Source of the DNA: CAZICM01 sp964537685
GTDB lineage: Bacteria > Myxococcota_A > Polyangia > Polyangiales > Polyangiaceae
Assembly: GCA_964537685.1 (NCBI GenBank)
Contig: CAZICM010000043.1
Span: 12,793-76,792, forward strand
DNA: 64,000 nucleotides
Direction of reading: 5' to 3'
Shown here piece after piece: positions 26,017-34,542 of the stretch (its first letter is position 1; the number at the start of each line of letters is the position of its first letter). The notes beneath the pieces are model-generated. The model saw only the letters and a program-made list of their open reading frames with translations, was not told the DNA's origin and did no database searches. A program made the position numbers and the translations under genes.

Positions 26017-26696
26017 ACAGCGCTCGCCGCCTGATTCGGCTCCCACAGCGCCTCGGGCGCGCCCAGCTTGAGCGAAGCAAAACGGCTCCACACAAAAAAC
26101 GCATCGCTCAAACGATTCAAATACCGCACACACAGCGGATCGACCTCCACCGCCCTCGACAGCTCCACACAGCGCCGCTCCGCCCGCCTGCACACCGTCC
26201 GCGCCACATGCAGCTCCGCATTGAATCGGCACCCGCCCGGAAGCACAAATGAACGCAGCGCCGAAAGCTCCTCCTGACACCGGTCCATATCCGCTTCGAG
26301 CCTATCGATTTCGCCCTGCGTCACACGCGGCTGTTTTGGATGAATATCCTCGGGCAACGTCGCCAAAATCGAACCCAAATTAAACAACTCGTGCTGCACC
26401 CTCACCAAACAGCCCAACAACCACAAAAGCGGATCGCGCCCCTCGCCCACATCCCCTTTTAGCGCCTCGCTCAAACTCTCCCGCGCAATCCCCACAAACG
26501 CATTCAGCTCATCCACCGTCCCATACGCTTCAATACGCGCATCATCCTTCGGCACCTCTTGACCACCCACCAAACGGGTCGACCCTCCATCGCCGGCTCT
26601 CGTGTACACGCGGCTAATCGTCACCTTCGGCTTGCTGAATAACGCCGCGCCGCTACCCACAGGACTCTTCATCGTCGCTTCACTAAAATCGCTCAT
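25983..26696 (-). CDS. ATP:cob(I)alamin adenosyltransferase (PduO/MMAB type)
   Basis: 237 residues from the ATG at 26696, which has GGAGGGGG eight bases upstream. It makes adenosylcobalamin, the cofactor of methylmalonyl-CoA mutase and similar enzymes. Diagnostic motifs are present: YTRAGDGGSTRLVGG (ATP binding), YGTVDELNAFVG, ARTVCRRAERRCVEL and YLNRLSDAFFVWSRF. An extra 24-residue N-terminal extension precedes the domain. No cobalamin-dependent enzyme is nearby, and no B12 riboswitch was seen. Confidence 0.92.
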   Translation of the reverse strand: MSDFSEATMKSPVGSGAALFSKPKVTISRVYTRAGDGGSTRLVGGQEVPKDDARIEAYGTVDELNAFVGIARESLSEALKGDVGEGRDPLLWLLGCLVRVQHELFNLGSILATLPEDIHPKQPRVTQGEIDRLEADMDRCQEELSALRSFVLPGGCRFNAELHVARTVCRRAERRCVELSRAVEVDPLCVRYLNRLSDAFFVWSRFASLKLGAPEALWEPNQAASAVQGQPAGSEPG

Positions 26697-26840
26697 CGCA
26701 AGACCCCCTCCGTAGGGACGGCCCGCCGCCCGGTCAAGAATCCCTTCCCCAAATGCCTTCAAACGCCATTCCGTTTACAGATAACCAACGTCGCCATTGA
26801 CGGTGCCTCAAAGGCGGACAATACACTCGCCCCAAAATCC

Positions 26841-28436
26841 ATGGGTTCATCACGATCGAAAACGCTCTTCAGCAGCACCTCGCCCGCACGCCTCACCTAC
26901 ATCGGAAGCGCTCTTGTTATTGGCCTTTTAACAAGTGCCTTATCGACAGGGTGCGGAGAGCCGCCGCCCCCGCCCAAAAACCCCGGACCGAGTGCGGACG
27001 CCATCGAGATGCAGAAAATTTCGAAGAGCGACAAACTCATCTCCGACGCCAACCGCGAAATCACCGCGAAGCGCTACGACAAAGCCCGCAAACTACTTCG
27101 CGAAGCGGCCACGCTCAACGTCGCATCGCACAGCTACCGAATCGCCGAGCTCAGCGAAAAAGTCGATAAAAAGCAGGCCAAACTCTGGTCGACCGAAATG
27201 ATTGAACGCTTCAAGCAAAAGGAATGCTTGGGCGCGTTCAAAGACATGGTTGCGCAGATGAACGAGCTCGAGAGCGAAATCTTCAGCCGAGAGCTTCGCC
27301 GCCTGACCAACGACGAAGCCATCGCCTGCGCCGCCGCCATCATGGACGACTTGACGCTGGCCACCAAATACGCCGACGCGCGCGCCTTTTTAGATGCGCC
27401 CGAAACCAAGACCGTCCTCGGCTCGACCGCATGGAAAAAACTCTCCGGCGAACTCGATCAAACCGTCACCGAAGCGCTGCGCTCGCAGATCAGCGACCAC
27501 ATCAAAGAAAAGCACTGGCGCCAGGCGATGGAGAAAATCGACGAGCTCGTCAAGAAAGGCGACGCCTCCCCCGAACAGGCCGCCATCATGATGGGCGATG
27601 TGCGCAATGCCCTGGCTCCCGAACTCGATTCGGTGATGGGCAAAGCCATCGGACAGCGCGACGCCGACAAAACCCTCAATGTGGCCGACGCCCTCATCAA
27701 GCTTGCCCGCTGGGAAATCCTCTCGCCCACCGCCGCCGAAGCCGCAAAAGACAAAGCCCTGCCCGCCGCGCTTCACAAAAAGCACGATGCCTTGGGCGCT
27801 TGGGTCGAATCTCAGCGGCTTAAGATTAAACCCAGCAAAAAGGCCGAAAAGCGCTGGACCCACGGCAAAGTCATGCTCTTTCCGCCCACCAAGGTCGACG
27901 GCGAATCCAAGCGCGACATCGCAGCCGCCACCGCGGTTTGGATTATCGCCGCCACCAAAGACCGGGCACTCATCAGCGAAACCGATCCCGGCGCCGGCTC
28001 CATCGCCTCCATGTACGAAAAAGCCACGGGCTGGGTCGCCCTCGATCGCCTGGCCACCGAAGCCACCACCCACTGGCTTCCCCCCAACGATCAACTCAAT
28101 GGAGTACGCGTTTGGGCCCAACTTCGAGCACCCGACCCCTTCTGGGAACTGGGCACCGTCACCGAAGTGGCTGGCAGCGACATTTCCGTCAAACGGGTTT
28201 CCGACGACAAAATCATTAAAATCGCCCGCAAACAGATGCGGCTTGGCGTACTGGACGCGGGCACCAAAGTCTTTGCGTACTGCAACGTAAAAGACCAAGC
28301 CGCGGTCATCGAAGCGCTACTCACGGAAGGCCGAAGCGTGCCGAGCGTTCGGCTCAAGTGCGACGGCGGCATTGTCAAAGAAGAATTCCTCCCCGGCCTG
28401 CGCGCCAAACCTGAACAGCTTCCGCCGACCAAGTAG
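26841..28436 (+). CDS. Large lipoprotein with helical repeats, unknown
   Basis: 531 residues. N-terminal hydrophobic helix and lipobox LSTGC (Cys about 38), then a Pro-rich stretch. Residues 55-330 are helical with a TPR-like start (SDANREITAKRYDKARKLLREAATL). The C-terminal 170 residues look beta-rich, with a segment similar to Tudor/SH3 barrels (WAQLRAPDPFWELGTVTEV...). Divergent from the cobalamin adenosyltransferase and 57 bp before moeB. An antisense frame of about 300 codons inside it was judged a composition artefact. Confidence 0.7.
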   Translation: MGSSRSKTLFSSTSPARLTYIGSALVIGLLTSALSTGCGEPPPPPKNPGPSADAIEMQKISKSDKLISDANREITAKRYDKARKLLREAATLNVASHSYRIAELSEKVDKKQAKLWSTEMIERFKQKECLGAFKDMVAQMNELESEIFSRELRRLTNDEAIACAAAIMDDLTLATKYADARAFLDAPETKTVLGSTAWKKLSGELDQTVTEALRSQISDHIKEKHWRQAMEKIDELVKKGDASPEQAAIMMGDVRNALAPELDSVMGKAIGQRDADKTLNVADALIKLARWEILSPTAAEAAKDKALPAALHKKHDALGAWVESQRLKIKPSKKAEKRWTHGKVMLFPPTKVDGESKRDIAAATAVWIIAATKDRALISETDPGAGSIASMYEKATGWVALDRLATEATTHWLPPNDQLNGVRVWAQLRAPDPFWELGTVTEVAGSDISVKRVSDDKIIKIARKQMRLGVLDAGTKVFAYCNVKDQAAVIEALLTEGRSVPSVRLKCDGGIVKEEFLPGLRAKPEQLPPTK

Positions 28437-28493
28437 CTCTTCGCGTTTATCCCTCCTTGACATCCCAACCCGCGCCCCCACCTCTCAAAAGCC

Positions 28494-29660
28494 ATGGCCA
28501 CGACCTATAACGACCTCATTGCCGAACTCCGCAAAACCATCCCCTCTGTCACCCTCGAAGACATCAAACAGCGCATGGACAACAACACCCCTATGGTGCT
28601 CGTCGATGTCCGCGAAAAAGAAGAATTCCGGGCCGGCTATATTCCAGGCGCCCAATCTGTGCCCCGGGGCTATCTCGAAATGCAAATCGAGCAAAAAGTC
28701 CCCGATAAATCGGCCCCCGTCGTCCTCTATTGCGCGGGTGGCATCCGTTCTTTAATGGCCGCTAAAACACTGACGGAACTGGGCTACACCCGGGTTGAAA
28801 GCGCCACCTTGGGCTTTGTGCGCTGGAAAGACCTTGGATATCCCATCGAAACCCCGCCCCAGCTCAACGAAGCCCAGCGCGATCGCTACTCCCGCCACTT
28901 GCTGTTGCCCGAAGTCGGCGAAGCAGGCCAAGCCAAACTCTTAAGCTCCAAAGTCCTTCTCTTGGGCGCCGGCGGCCTGGGCAGCCCCGCAGCTCTGTAT
29001 CTCGCCGCCGCAGGCGTCGGCACCCTGGGCCTCGTCGATGGCGATGTGGTCGACGCCTCCAACCTTCAGCGCCAGATTCTCCACGCCACATCCAGGGTCG
29101 GCATGCCCAAAGTCGACAGCGCCGAAAAAACCCTCACCGACCTCAACCCCGACGTAAAAATCATCAAATACCAAGAGCGCCTCTTAAGCTCCAACGTCGA
29201 CCGCATCTTTGCCGGCTACGATGTTATCGTCGATGGCTGCGACAATTTTCCCACCCGCTATTTGGTCAACGACGCCTCGGTATTCATGAAAAAGCCCGTG
29301 GTTCATGGCTCTATCTTTCGCTTTGAGGGCCAAGTCACCACCTTTATGCCTGGCACGGGCCATCCCTGTTATCGCTGCCTGTATCCCGAACCTCCGCCTC
29401 CCCATCTCGCCCCAAGCTGCCAAGAAGCGGGCGTATTGGGCATCTTGCCGGGCGTTGTCGGGGTTATCCAAGCCACCGAAGCCATCAAGCTCTTGCTGGG
29501 CAAGGGCGAACCTTTGGCCGGCCGCCTCTTAACCTACGACTCTCTCCGAATGAAATTCCGCGAGCTGCGCCTGCGCCGCGATAAAGAATGCCCCGTATGC
29601 GGCGATGCGCCCACCATCAAAAGCTATATCGACTACGAATGGTTTTGTAATTTGGGCTAG
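28494..29660 (+). CDS. moeB: Rhodanese-MoeB/ThiF fusion (sulfur-carrier adenylyltransferase)
   Basis: 388 residues. An N-terminal rhodanese domain (17-118) has its active cysteine at Cys80 in VLYCAGGIRS; the E1-like domain follows with the nucleotide site GAGGLGSP (158-165), DASNLQRQI, the family CQEAGVLG and a zinc site from CYRC and CPVC. It activates the C-terminus of MoaD/ThiS-type sulfur carriers and may hand over sulfur itself. The order is opposite to eukaryotic MOCS3 and actinobacterial MoeZ, where rhodanese is C-terminal. The cysteine and thiolation partners lie outside the window. Confidence 0.92.
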   Translation: MATTYNDLIAELRKTIPSVTLEDIKQRMDNNTPMVLVDVREKEEFRAGYIPGAQSVPRGYLEMQIEQKVPDKSAPVVLYCAGGIRSLMAAKTLTELGYTRVESATLGFVRWKDLGYPIETPPQLNEAQRDRYSRHLLLPEVGEAGQAKLLSSKVLLLGAGGLGSPAALYLAAAGVGTLGLVDGDVVDASNLQRQILHATSRVGMPKVDSAEKTLTDLNPDVKIIKYQERLLSSNVDRIFAGYDVIVDGCDNFPTRYLVNDASVFMKKPVVHGSIFRFEGQVTTFMPGTGHPCYRCLYPEPPPPHLAPSCQEAGVLGILPGVVGVIQATEAIKLLLGKGEPLAGRLLTYDSLRMKFRELRLRRDKECPVCGDAPTIKSYIDYEWFCNLG

Positions 29661-29672
29661 GGCCTCCCCGCC

Positions 29673-30272
29673 CTAGGTTCCACCAGCCGCCGCCTCATCA
29701 TCCTCCCCCGGCACAAGCTCCACCCCCTCAAACAGCTCGGACAAGGGCACCGATACCCCCAAACTCTCTATCTCCAACATCGCATCCAAGCCCTCGACCA
29801 CCCTAGATATCCACTCACCCGTCTCCGAACGCCTATAGTGCTCCACGCACTGTCCATCCTGCCCCACAAGCACATAGTCCCCCAGCGCCGGAATCTGCTG
29901 ATAGTGCTTAAACTTCGCGCCCCTATCATACGCCTCGGTCGTCCGCGAAACGACTTCGACCAACAGCCTCGGATTCACCAGCGTCATCTTATCCTTGGGA
30001 TGAAACTCGGGCCTTCCGCACACAACCACCACATCGGGATAGGCATACATCCCCGTCGCCGAAATGTGCACCCGCTGATCGCTGGACACCACTTGACAAC
30101 GCCCGCGCAACCTCTGCCCAAGCGCCACAGTGGCATTGGACACAATCAGATTGTGGATGTAGGTCGCACCGGCCATCGCCACAATCATTCCGTTGATATA
30201 TTCGTGCCGGATATCGCTCTTGCGCTCGGCTTCCAGATAGTCGTCCTCGCTCACAATCTCGGCGGCTTGCAT
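29673..30272 (-). CDS. Uma2-family (DUF820) putative restriction endonuclease-fold protein
   Basis: 199 residues from the ATG at 30272, with GAGGAG upstream; the open frame runs 27 codons further but without family similarity. Conserved features: EDDYLEAERKSDIRHEYINGMIVAM at the start, YPDVVVVCG containing the catalytic-type Asp, and the L-V-E-V-x-S strand (PRLLVEVVSRTTEAYDRGAKFKHY) with the acidic and lysine residues of the PD-(D/E)xK fold. The biological role of this large family is unclear. Genes of this type are often found as mobile accessory copies. Confidence 0.85.
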   Translation of the reverse strand: MQAAEIVSEDDYLEAERKSDIRHEYINGMIVAMAGATYIHNLIVSNATVALGQRLRGRCQVVSSDQRVHISATGMYAYPDVVVVCGRPEFHPKDKMTLVNPRLLVEVVSRTTEAYDRGAKFKHYQQIPALGDYVLVGQDGQCVEHYRRSETGEWISRVVEGLDAMLEIESLGVSVPLSELFEGVELVPGEDDEAAAGGT

Positions 30273-30328
30273 CCCTTTCGGCTCCTCGTTTTCCAACCTA
30301 GCCCGCCCTTCTCGTCCACTGCAAGCGC

Positions 30329-30778
30329 TTAATCGCCCATCCGATAACAACATTCGTTTGCCTTGGTTTTTCTGGCCTTTAAGGTCGCCTGTTCATCCAA
30401 GGGCTTGCTGCACAGATGCCCTCGCTCCCCATTTCCCCCTCCACAATGCGAAAAAACCCCCACGGCACAATTGGCAAAGGGGGGTTTGGCCGGTTGATGG
30501 GGCTTGGCCCTATCCATGGAATCCGCCGCGCTCATACAATAGGCGCTGGATTCGGCGGGCGGGGCGGCACTTACAGAAGCGCTTAGCGAAGGGATGGGTG
30601 GAGCTTCAGGTGGAGGCGCCGAGCTCGAGGCCGATGGAGGGGCCTTCGGGACCGACATCGCGGGCTGAGGAGCCGCGCTCGCCGGACTGGATGAAAAGCT
30701 TTCGCGCGTGGGGGTGGTCTCGGAGCATCCGGCCAATAGCCACGCCATGGTAAAGAATACCGGCCAAGGCGCTTTCAT
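30329..30778 (-). CDS. Lipoprotein with Pro/Ser-rich linker, unknown
   Basis: 149 residues from the ATG at 30778 (an upstream start at 30841 is possible). Lipobox LLAGC at about Cys18, a Ser/Pro/Ala-rich linker to residue 80, then a short C-terminal domain with six cysteines (YCMSAADSMD, ANCAVGVFSHCGGG, LCSKP, NECCYRMGD). It resembles the other short cysteine-containing lipoproteins in the window. Downstream is the Uma2 gene, 56 bp away on the same strand. Confidence 0.65.
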   Translation of the reverse strand: MKAPWPVFFTMAWLLAGCSETTPTRESFSSSPASAAPQPAMSVPKAPPSASSSAPPPEAPPIPSLSASVSAAPPAESSAYCMSAADSMDRAKPHQPAKPPFANCAVGVFSHCGGGNGERGHLCSKPLDEQATLKARKTKANECCYRMGD

Positions 30779-30883
30779 TTGAGGATGGTAAGACCGGGCG
30801 CCCTTTTGAGGCAAGCGCCCAACGACTCTTTCTCGGTTCATCTCCTCTTGACCCCGCTTATCTCATGTGCCGACATCACCATC

Positions 30884-31092
30884 GTGCCAGATAAAGCCCT
30901 GTCGTTCTTGTCGCCACCACCACCCATCCCCTGCTTGGGCATCCTTCCCCATATCGCCACGTCATGATTGTGCCGGAACAAGCCCTATCGTTCTTATCGC
31001 CACCACCACCTATCCCCTGCTTGGGCATCCTTCCCCATATCGCCACGTCACGATTGTGCCGGAACAAGCCCAAACCTTGTTATCGGCACCAT
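30884..31092. repeat. Tandem 86-bp direct repeat, 2.4 copies
   Basis: Units start at 30884, 30970 and 31056 with an exact 86-bp period; the third is partial. The first two units differ at about seven of 86 positions, and their last 35 bases are almost identical. The repeat ends 2 bp from the stop codon of the orphan parA gene and fills the 316-bp gap to the next lipoprotein gene. Small open frames inside it shift with each copy and look non-coding. No known repeat family was recognised. It could be a protein-binding array linked to ParA, or just a slippage product. Confidence 0.85.
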
Positions 31093-31094
31093 GA

Positions 31095-32135
31095 TCAGGA
31101 TGCTTCGCTGGGATACAGCTTCTCCAGCAGCCGCTGTCCAAGCTGCCGGAATTCATCGCCCACCATCTGAGCCGCGCGGGCATGCGCCCCAATCGCCCCA
31201 TCCGCTGTCGTTAGCTTAAAAATTGGTTTCTTTGCCGTCTGGGCCATGGGCATCAGGCTTCGATAGTGCCGCAATACGCCCAGGCAATATTCATCGTCAT
31301 CCACCCTCAGATCCGGCCCGGCCTGTTTCATCAAAACCGAGCGCCCGTATTCTTGAGGTATTGCTTTAAGCCATCGCTCATAAGCCCGCGTGACCTCTCC
31401 GCCATACAAATTGGGCTGCATCACGATATAACCTAATGGATCTAGGGTTCCCGAAGGAAGCAGAAGACCTTTCACCGGGTTTTTAGCCAGCCGCTCTTTC
31501 CACTGTTCACGCCATTGTTCCAAGACAGGTCCAAGGTTTCGTAGTCCCTGGATGGAGAACAGATCGGCGCCCAAAGGCGTCACCATGTCACTGGCGGCAA
31601 TCAGCGCTGCCCGGTTGAGGGCTCCCAGATTGGGCCCGACATCCATGAGAACAAGCTCGGCGCCATGCTCATCGGCGGCCTTCTGAATGACCCGGAATAG
31701 ACTGGATATGACCCTGAAGGAAGCTGGATCCCGATCCATGCATCGGGGCCATGCATCCGATAGCTTCTGTTCAAATTCGGCCAGGCGAATATCCCCGGGA
31801 AGCAGCGCGAGCCGTCTACTGAGATATTCGATATGCGGATCCTCTATATCGCCGGTGCCATCGATGATGGGCTCAATCGCGCCCCGTATGGATTTCCGGT
31901 CGAGATTTTCGTCAGGCCACAGCGCTTCCAGATCGTCTTGTTCCAAGCTCATGGCGCTCAAGTTGGACTGGGGATCCAAGTCGGCCATAAGAACCCGTAC
32001 CCCTTGCTCCGCAAAGGTCCAAGCGAGGTGGTAGACCAAGGTTGTCTTGCCAACCCCGCCTTTGTTATTAAAAAACGCAAGGATTTTCCGGGGTTTAAGG
32101 CGGATTTGGTCGCGATAGGCAACGACTCGTGCCAT
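31095..32135 (-). CDS. ParA/Soj-family ATPase, orphan
   Basis: 346 residues. Deviant Walker A NNKGGVGKTTLVYHLA (23-38), Walker A' MADLDPQSNLS and Walker B LVLMDVGPNLGALNR. It is longer than Soj (about 255 residues): the central part (about 200-300) has extra segments around MQPNLYGGEVTRAYERWLKAIP. There is no parB or parS-like site adjacent, so it is not a standard segregation pair. Its start codon overlaps the stop of the broken AlbA_2/HATPase gene by one base (TAATG), so the two were once a coupled operon. A role in an accessory or defence module is an inference. Confidence 0.88.
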   Translation of the reverse strand: MARVVAYRDQIRLKPRKILAFFNNKGGVGKTTLVYHLAWTFAEQGVRVLMADLDPQSNLSAMSLEQDDLEALWPDENLDRKSIRGAIEPIIDGTGDIEDPHIEYLSRRLALLPGDIRLAEFEQKLSDAWPRCMDRDPASFRVISSLFRVIQKAADEHGAELVLMDVGPNLGALNRAALIAASDMVTPLGADLFSIQGLRNLGPVLEQWREQWKERLAKNPVKGLLLPSGTLDPLGYIVMQPNLYGGEVTRAYERWLKAIPQEYGRSVLMKQAGPDLRVDDDEYCLGVLRHYRSLMPMAQTAKKPIFKLTTADGAIGAHARAAQMVGDEFRQLGQRLLEKLYPSEAS

Positions 32136-32656
32136 TACAAAGACTCCCCTTGATCGTTGAAGCGCTTTTTTAAGATGGCCAATACCGAGCTCGGGGAAAA
32201 TTCAAATTCAGGGGGCGGATTACCATTTTCAACACAGCGCTGCCTGGCCAAAGGAATACCCATACCAAAACGCTGCACAAAGCCCGTTACTTTTAGACCT
32301 TCAGCGATGATTTGATTTCGGTAATCCGTGGAGGAAGGACCACTCTTGCCAAAGTTTTCGGGGGTCACCCGGCCAAAGAGCCCTCCAGGACTATGAATTT
32401 CAATGCGATTGTTAAACCAATACCAATGCACAGGTGCGTGAATCTCGTAGCTTCGATGCATCACGGCATTTCGAAGAAGCTGCTGCAAGGCGCTCAAGGG
32501 ATAATCCGGGCGGCGTTGTTCGGTGAGCCGCCCATCGATAATGTTCTAGGCGAATCCCAAATTCGCGTCAATCCGCGCAAGAGCCAATGCTCAGCCCCTC
32601 AATCCAAGTTATGCTCGGCGTTCCTTCGGTCCCAAACTTTTTGTCCACGAGGTCAT
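32135..32656 (-). pseudogene. Remnant of an AlbA_2/HATPase_c_4 ATP-binding protein gene
   Basis: An open stretch at 32135-32497 (TTG start, 120 residues) matches only the C-terminal half of the COG2865-type family: LRNAVMHRSYE (ATPase N-box), RIEIHSPGGL (G1-type box) and RFGMGIPLARQ. Reading further upstream in the same frame, family-like sequence continues (NIIDGRLTEQRRPDYPLSALQQ) but is broken by a TAG at 32546-32548 and a TGA at 32591-32593. Part of the lost sequence appears in another frame. The N-terminal DNA-binding domain is gone, replaced by the divergent gene starting at 32657. It is a decayed gene whose downstream parA stayed intact. Confidence 0.75.
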
Positions 32657-33478
32657 ATGCTCAAACATCTATCCACCGAGGAGATGATCGCTCTCCTCAC
32701 ACCCTTGGTACGCCCAGGAAAACGCCGAAAGGCTTTCTTGTCGATTCAGGAAATCGCGGTCCTCGACGCCAAGGCCAAGACCGCCCACGCCGCCCTGCTC
32801 GCTTCTCAGCCTCCCGAGCTGAGTCAAATCCCCGAGGTCAAAGACCTGAACGATCAAGGACGGCGGGTCGACGTGCTCCATGATGATCTGGCCCGCGCGC
32901 TATCCCTTGGCCTAGAAGCGCATGAGCTCCAGCTTCGCATTGCCGAACCACCTCAGCCCGAACGCGCCGAGTCGTGCAAGATTGCCCGCGCACGCATTTT
33001 TCCCGATGGGCTGAGCATCATCAATTCTTCGTGGCTTTCCGAGGCGGGCAATGCGGAGCGGGTTGCACATCTAATCCACAAAGAAGAAAAGTGGATCGGC
33101 GATTTGCTGAAGTCGATTGCCGCGGTGAACAACACGACGCACTACGATGTGTGTTTGCGCTGGATCGATTCTGGCAAGGAACTTGGCGCGCTCGAGCAGA
33201 AGCGGGATGCGGTACTGGCCAAGCTTGTGGGTCAGGCCAAGGCCACCAAGGCGCCTCAGGAAGCGCGGGGGATGTTTTTTCGCGTGGTCTCGGCCATTTT
33301 ATACAACTTGGATGTGAGCGACGCGCCGGCCGAGCATATCGAAGAGGTGCGGGGGCCGATTGTGAGAGCTTCGGACAGGGCTGGGAAGCGCTATGCGACG
33401 GGAAAGAGCGATGAGCCTGTTATCGAAGAAGAAGGCCAAGCCGATGCGGCGCCCGGCGGGGATGATGCATCGGGCTGA
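32657..33478 (+). CDS. Unknown soluble protein
   Basis: 273 residues from the ATG at 32657, with GAGG close upstream; the frame is open far upstream but there it only overlaps the pseudogene. Mostly helical: an N-terminal LSTEEMIALLTPLVRPGKRRKAFLSIQEIAVLDAK region, then long helices without Cys or catalytic motifs, and an acidic Ala/Gly-rich tail. No signal peptide. I do not recognise a family. Its location next to a truncated gene suggests it or the sequence before it was inserted there. Confidence 0.6.
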   Translation: MLKHLSTEEMIALLTPLVRPGKRRKAFLSIQEIAVLDAKAKTAHAALLASQPPELSQIPEVKDLNDQGRRVDVLHDDLARALSLGLEAHELQLRIAEPPQPERAESCKIARARIFPDGLSIINSSWLSEAGNAERVAHLIHKEEKWIGDLLKSIAAVNNTTHYDVCLRWIDSGKELGALEQKRDAVLAKLVGQAKATKAPQEARGMFFRVVSAILYNLDVSDAPAEHIEEVRGPIVRASDRAGKRYATGKSDEPVIEEEGQADAAPGGDDASG

Positions 33479-33808
33479 CTACAGCTTGTAGTTTTCGACA
33501 ATCTGCTTGGAGGGGCGATCGATTTGCTCGATGGTGCTGGTGGTGATGGGTCTTGCGCGTCCATCGCTCAAAGGCTGCAAAAACAAAAGCGAATCACCGG
33601 GTTTGGGTTCTTTTTCCGATGAATCGGTGCCATGGGCATCGCGCTTCACGGTGCCCGCGAGCGTCAGTGAGAGCGCAATATGCGCATCCCAAAAACGCGC
33701 CGAACGCCTATCCCGTACCGCCACGCATATTCCATCGCGCAGGTGATACTCGGTATTGCGTGTCACATAGACTTTATGCCTGCGTCTCTCCACGCCTGTG
33801 TATGTCAT
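33479..33808 (-). CDS. Small basic protein, unknown
   Basis: 109 residues from the ATG at 33808, supported by GAGGAG seven bases upstream. The N-terminus TYTGVERRRHKVYVTRNTEYHLRDGICVAVRDRRSARFW has the look of a small beta-barrel (PilZ-like VERRRHxR...) but only weakly. No cysteines, no membrane segment. It converges on the previous gene with stops adjacent (33478/33479). Confidence 0.55.
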   Translation of the reverse strand: MTYTGVERRRHKVYVTRNTEYHLRDGICVAVRDRRSARFWDAHIALSLTLAGTVKRDAHGTDSSEKEPKPGDSLLFLQPLSDGRARPITTSTIEQIDRPSKQIVENYKL

Positions 33809-33989
33809 CGCCGTCTCCTCTGTGAGTATTTTTAGTGAGGCGACTTTGGCAGGATGATTGAGCGAGGGCCAAGTTTGTGAAAGCAGGCACGCCCTTTCCA
33901 TGAGCTGTGCCCAAACGCAAGTTACTCAAGCGCATTGCAAGGTTTTGGGTGTTTTGCTCCGGCCCTCGCTAGCATTCGCAGCATCCTTC

Positions 33990-34463
33990 ATGGCGCACCG
34001 CAAAGCCTCTTATTCGTCGGAATTGACCAGGCCGGGCCTTCAAAAGGTCCGTAAGCCGCCAATCTTGCTGCGCCGTACGGTGAAGCAGGTTTCGGTGTCC
34101 GCAGGCCGCATGCTGTATCTCATCGATTCGGCCAGTGTGATGAGCGAAGGACAGATGCGTTCCGATGATTCGGGAACAGCTTATTTCGGCACAACTACCC
34201 TGCTCTTTCCTCTGCGTACGCCGGGTATCAGCTTGACTGAGGAAGATATGGCCGACTTGAAAACAGCCATCGAGTTCGATCCGCTCTCGAGGCTTGCGGT
34301 GCTGCGTATCGCTTATCGCGAGGCCACGCTGAGAGCCGGTGCGCCCTTGGATTCGATTCAGGCGGAGATTCGTTCCGAGCTTGTGCCGCGCGGGCTTCTT
34401 GTTCATGTGGATGTGAGCGCCGCCGCCTTGAATCAGAGAGCCGTAAATCATACCCGGGGCTGA
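33990..34463 (+). CDS. Unknown protein
   Basis: 157 residues from the ATG at 33990; upstream codons in the same frame look like intergenic sequence. A central beta-rich part (LIDSASVMSEGQMRSDDSGTAYFGTTTLLFPL) is followed by two helices (TEEDMADLKTAIEFDPL and LAVLRIAYREATLRAG) and a short strand (LLVHVDVSA). No signal peptide is evident. The N-terminal 40 residues are basic. It could be a small regulatory or phage-type protein; family not recognised. Confidence 0.5.
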   Translation: MAHRKASYSSELTRPGLQKVRKPPILLRRTVKQVSVSAGRMLYLIDSASVMSEGQMRSDDSGTAYFGTTTLLFPLRTPGISLTEEDMADLKTAIEFDPLSRLAVLRIAYREATLRAGAPLDSIQAEIRSELVPRGLLVHVDVSAAALNQRAVNHTRG

Positions 34464-34542
34464 TGCAGGCGCCCCGGCGATCGCTTGAATTCGGCTAAGG
34501 ATTTTTAGGCCGGGCGGCTAGGCTCTTGACGCCACGTCCCGC

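Noticed and set aside
26797..26827. Promoter TTGACG/TACACT before the lipoprotein at 26841
   Set aside because: The spacing of 19 bp and the very short remaining leader make it unconvincing.
27390..28298. A 302-codon minus-strand frame rich in Gly and Phe
   Set aside because: Entirely inside the lipoprotein gene at 26841-28436; no start signal and no protein-like pattern.
30884..31092. CRISPR array
   Set aside because: The 86-bp repeats are directly adjacent without unique spacers, only 2.4 copies, and there are no cas genes.
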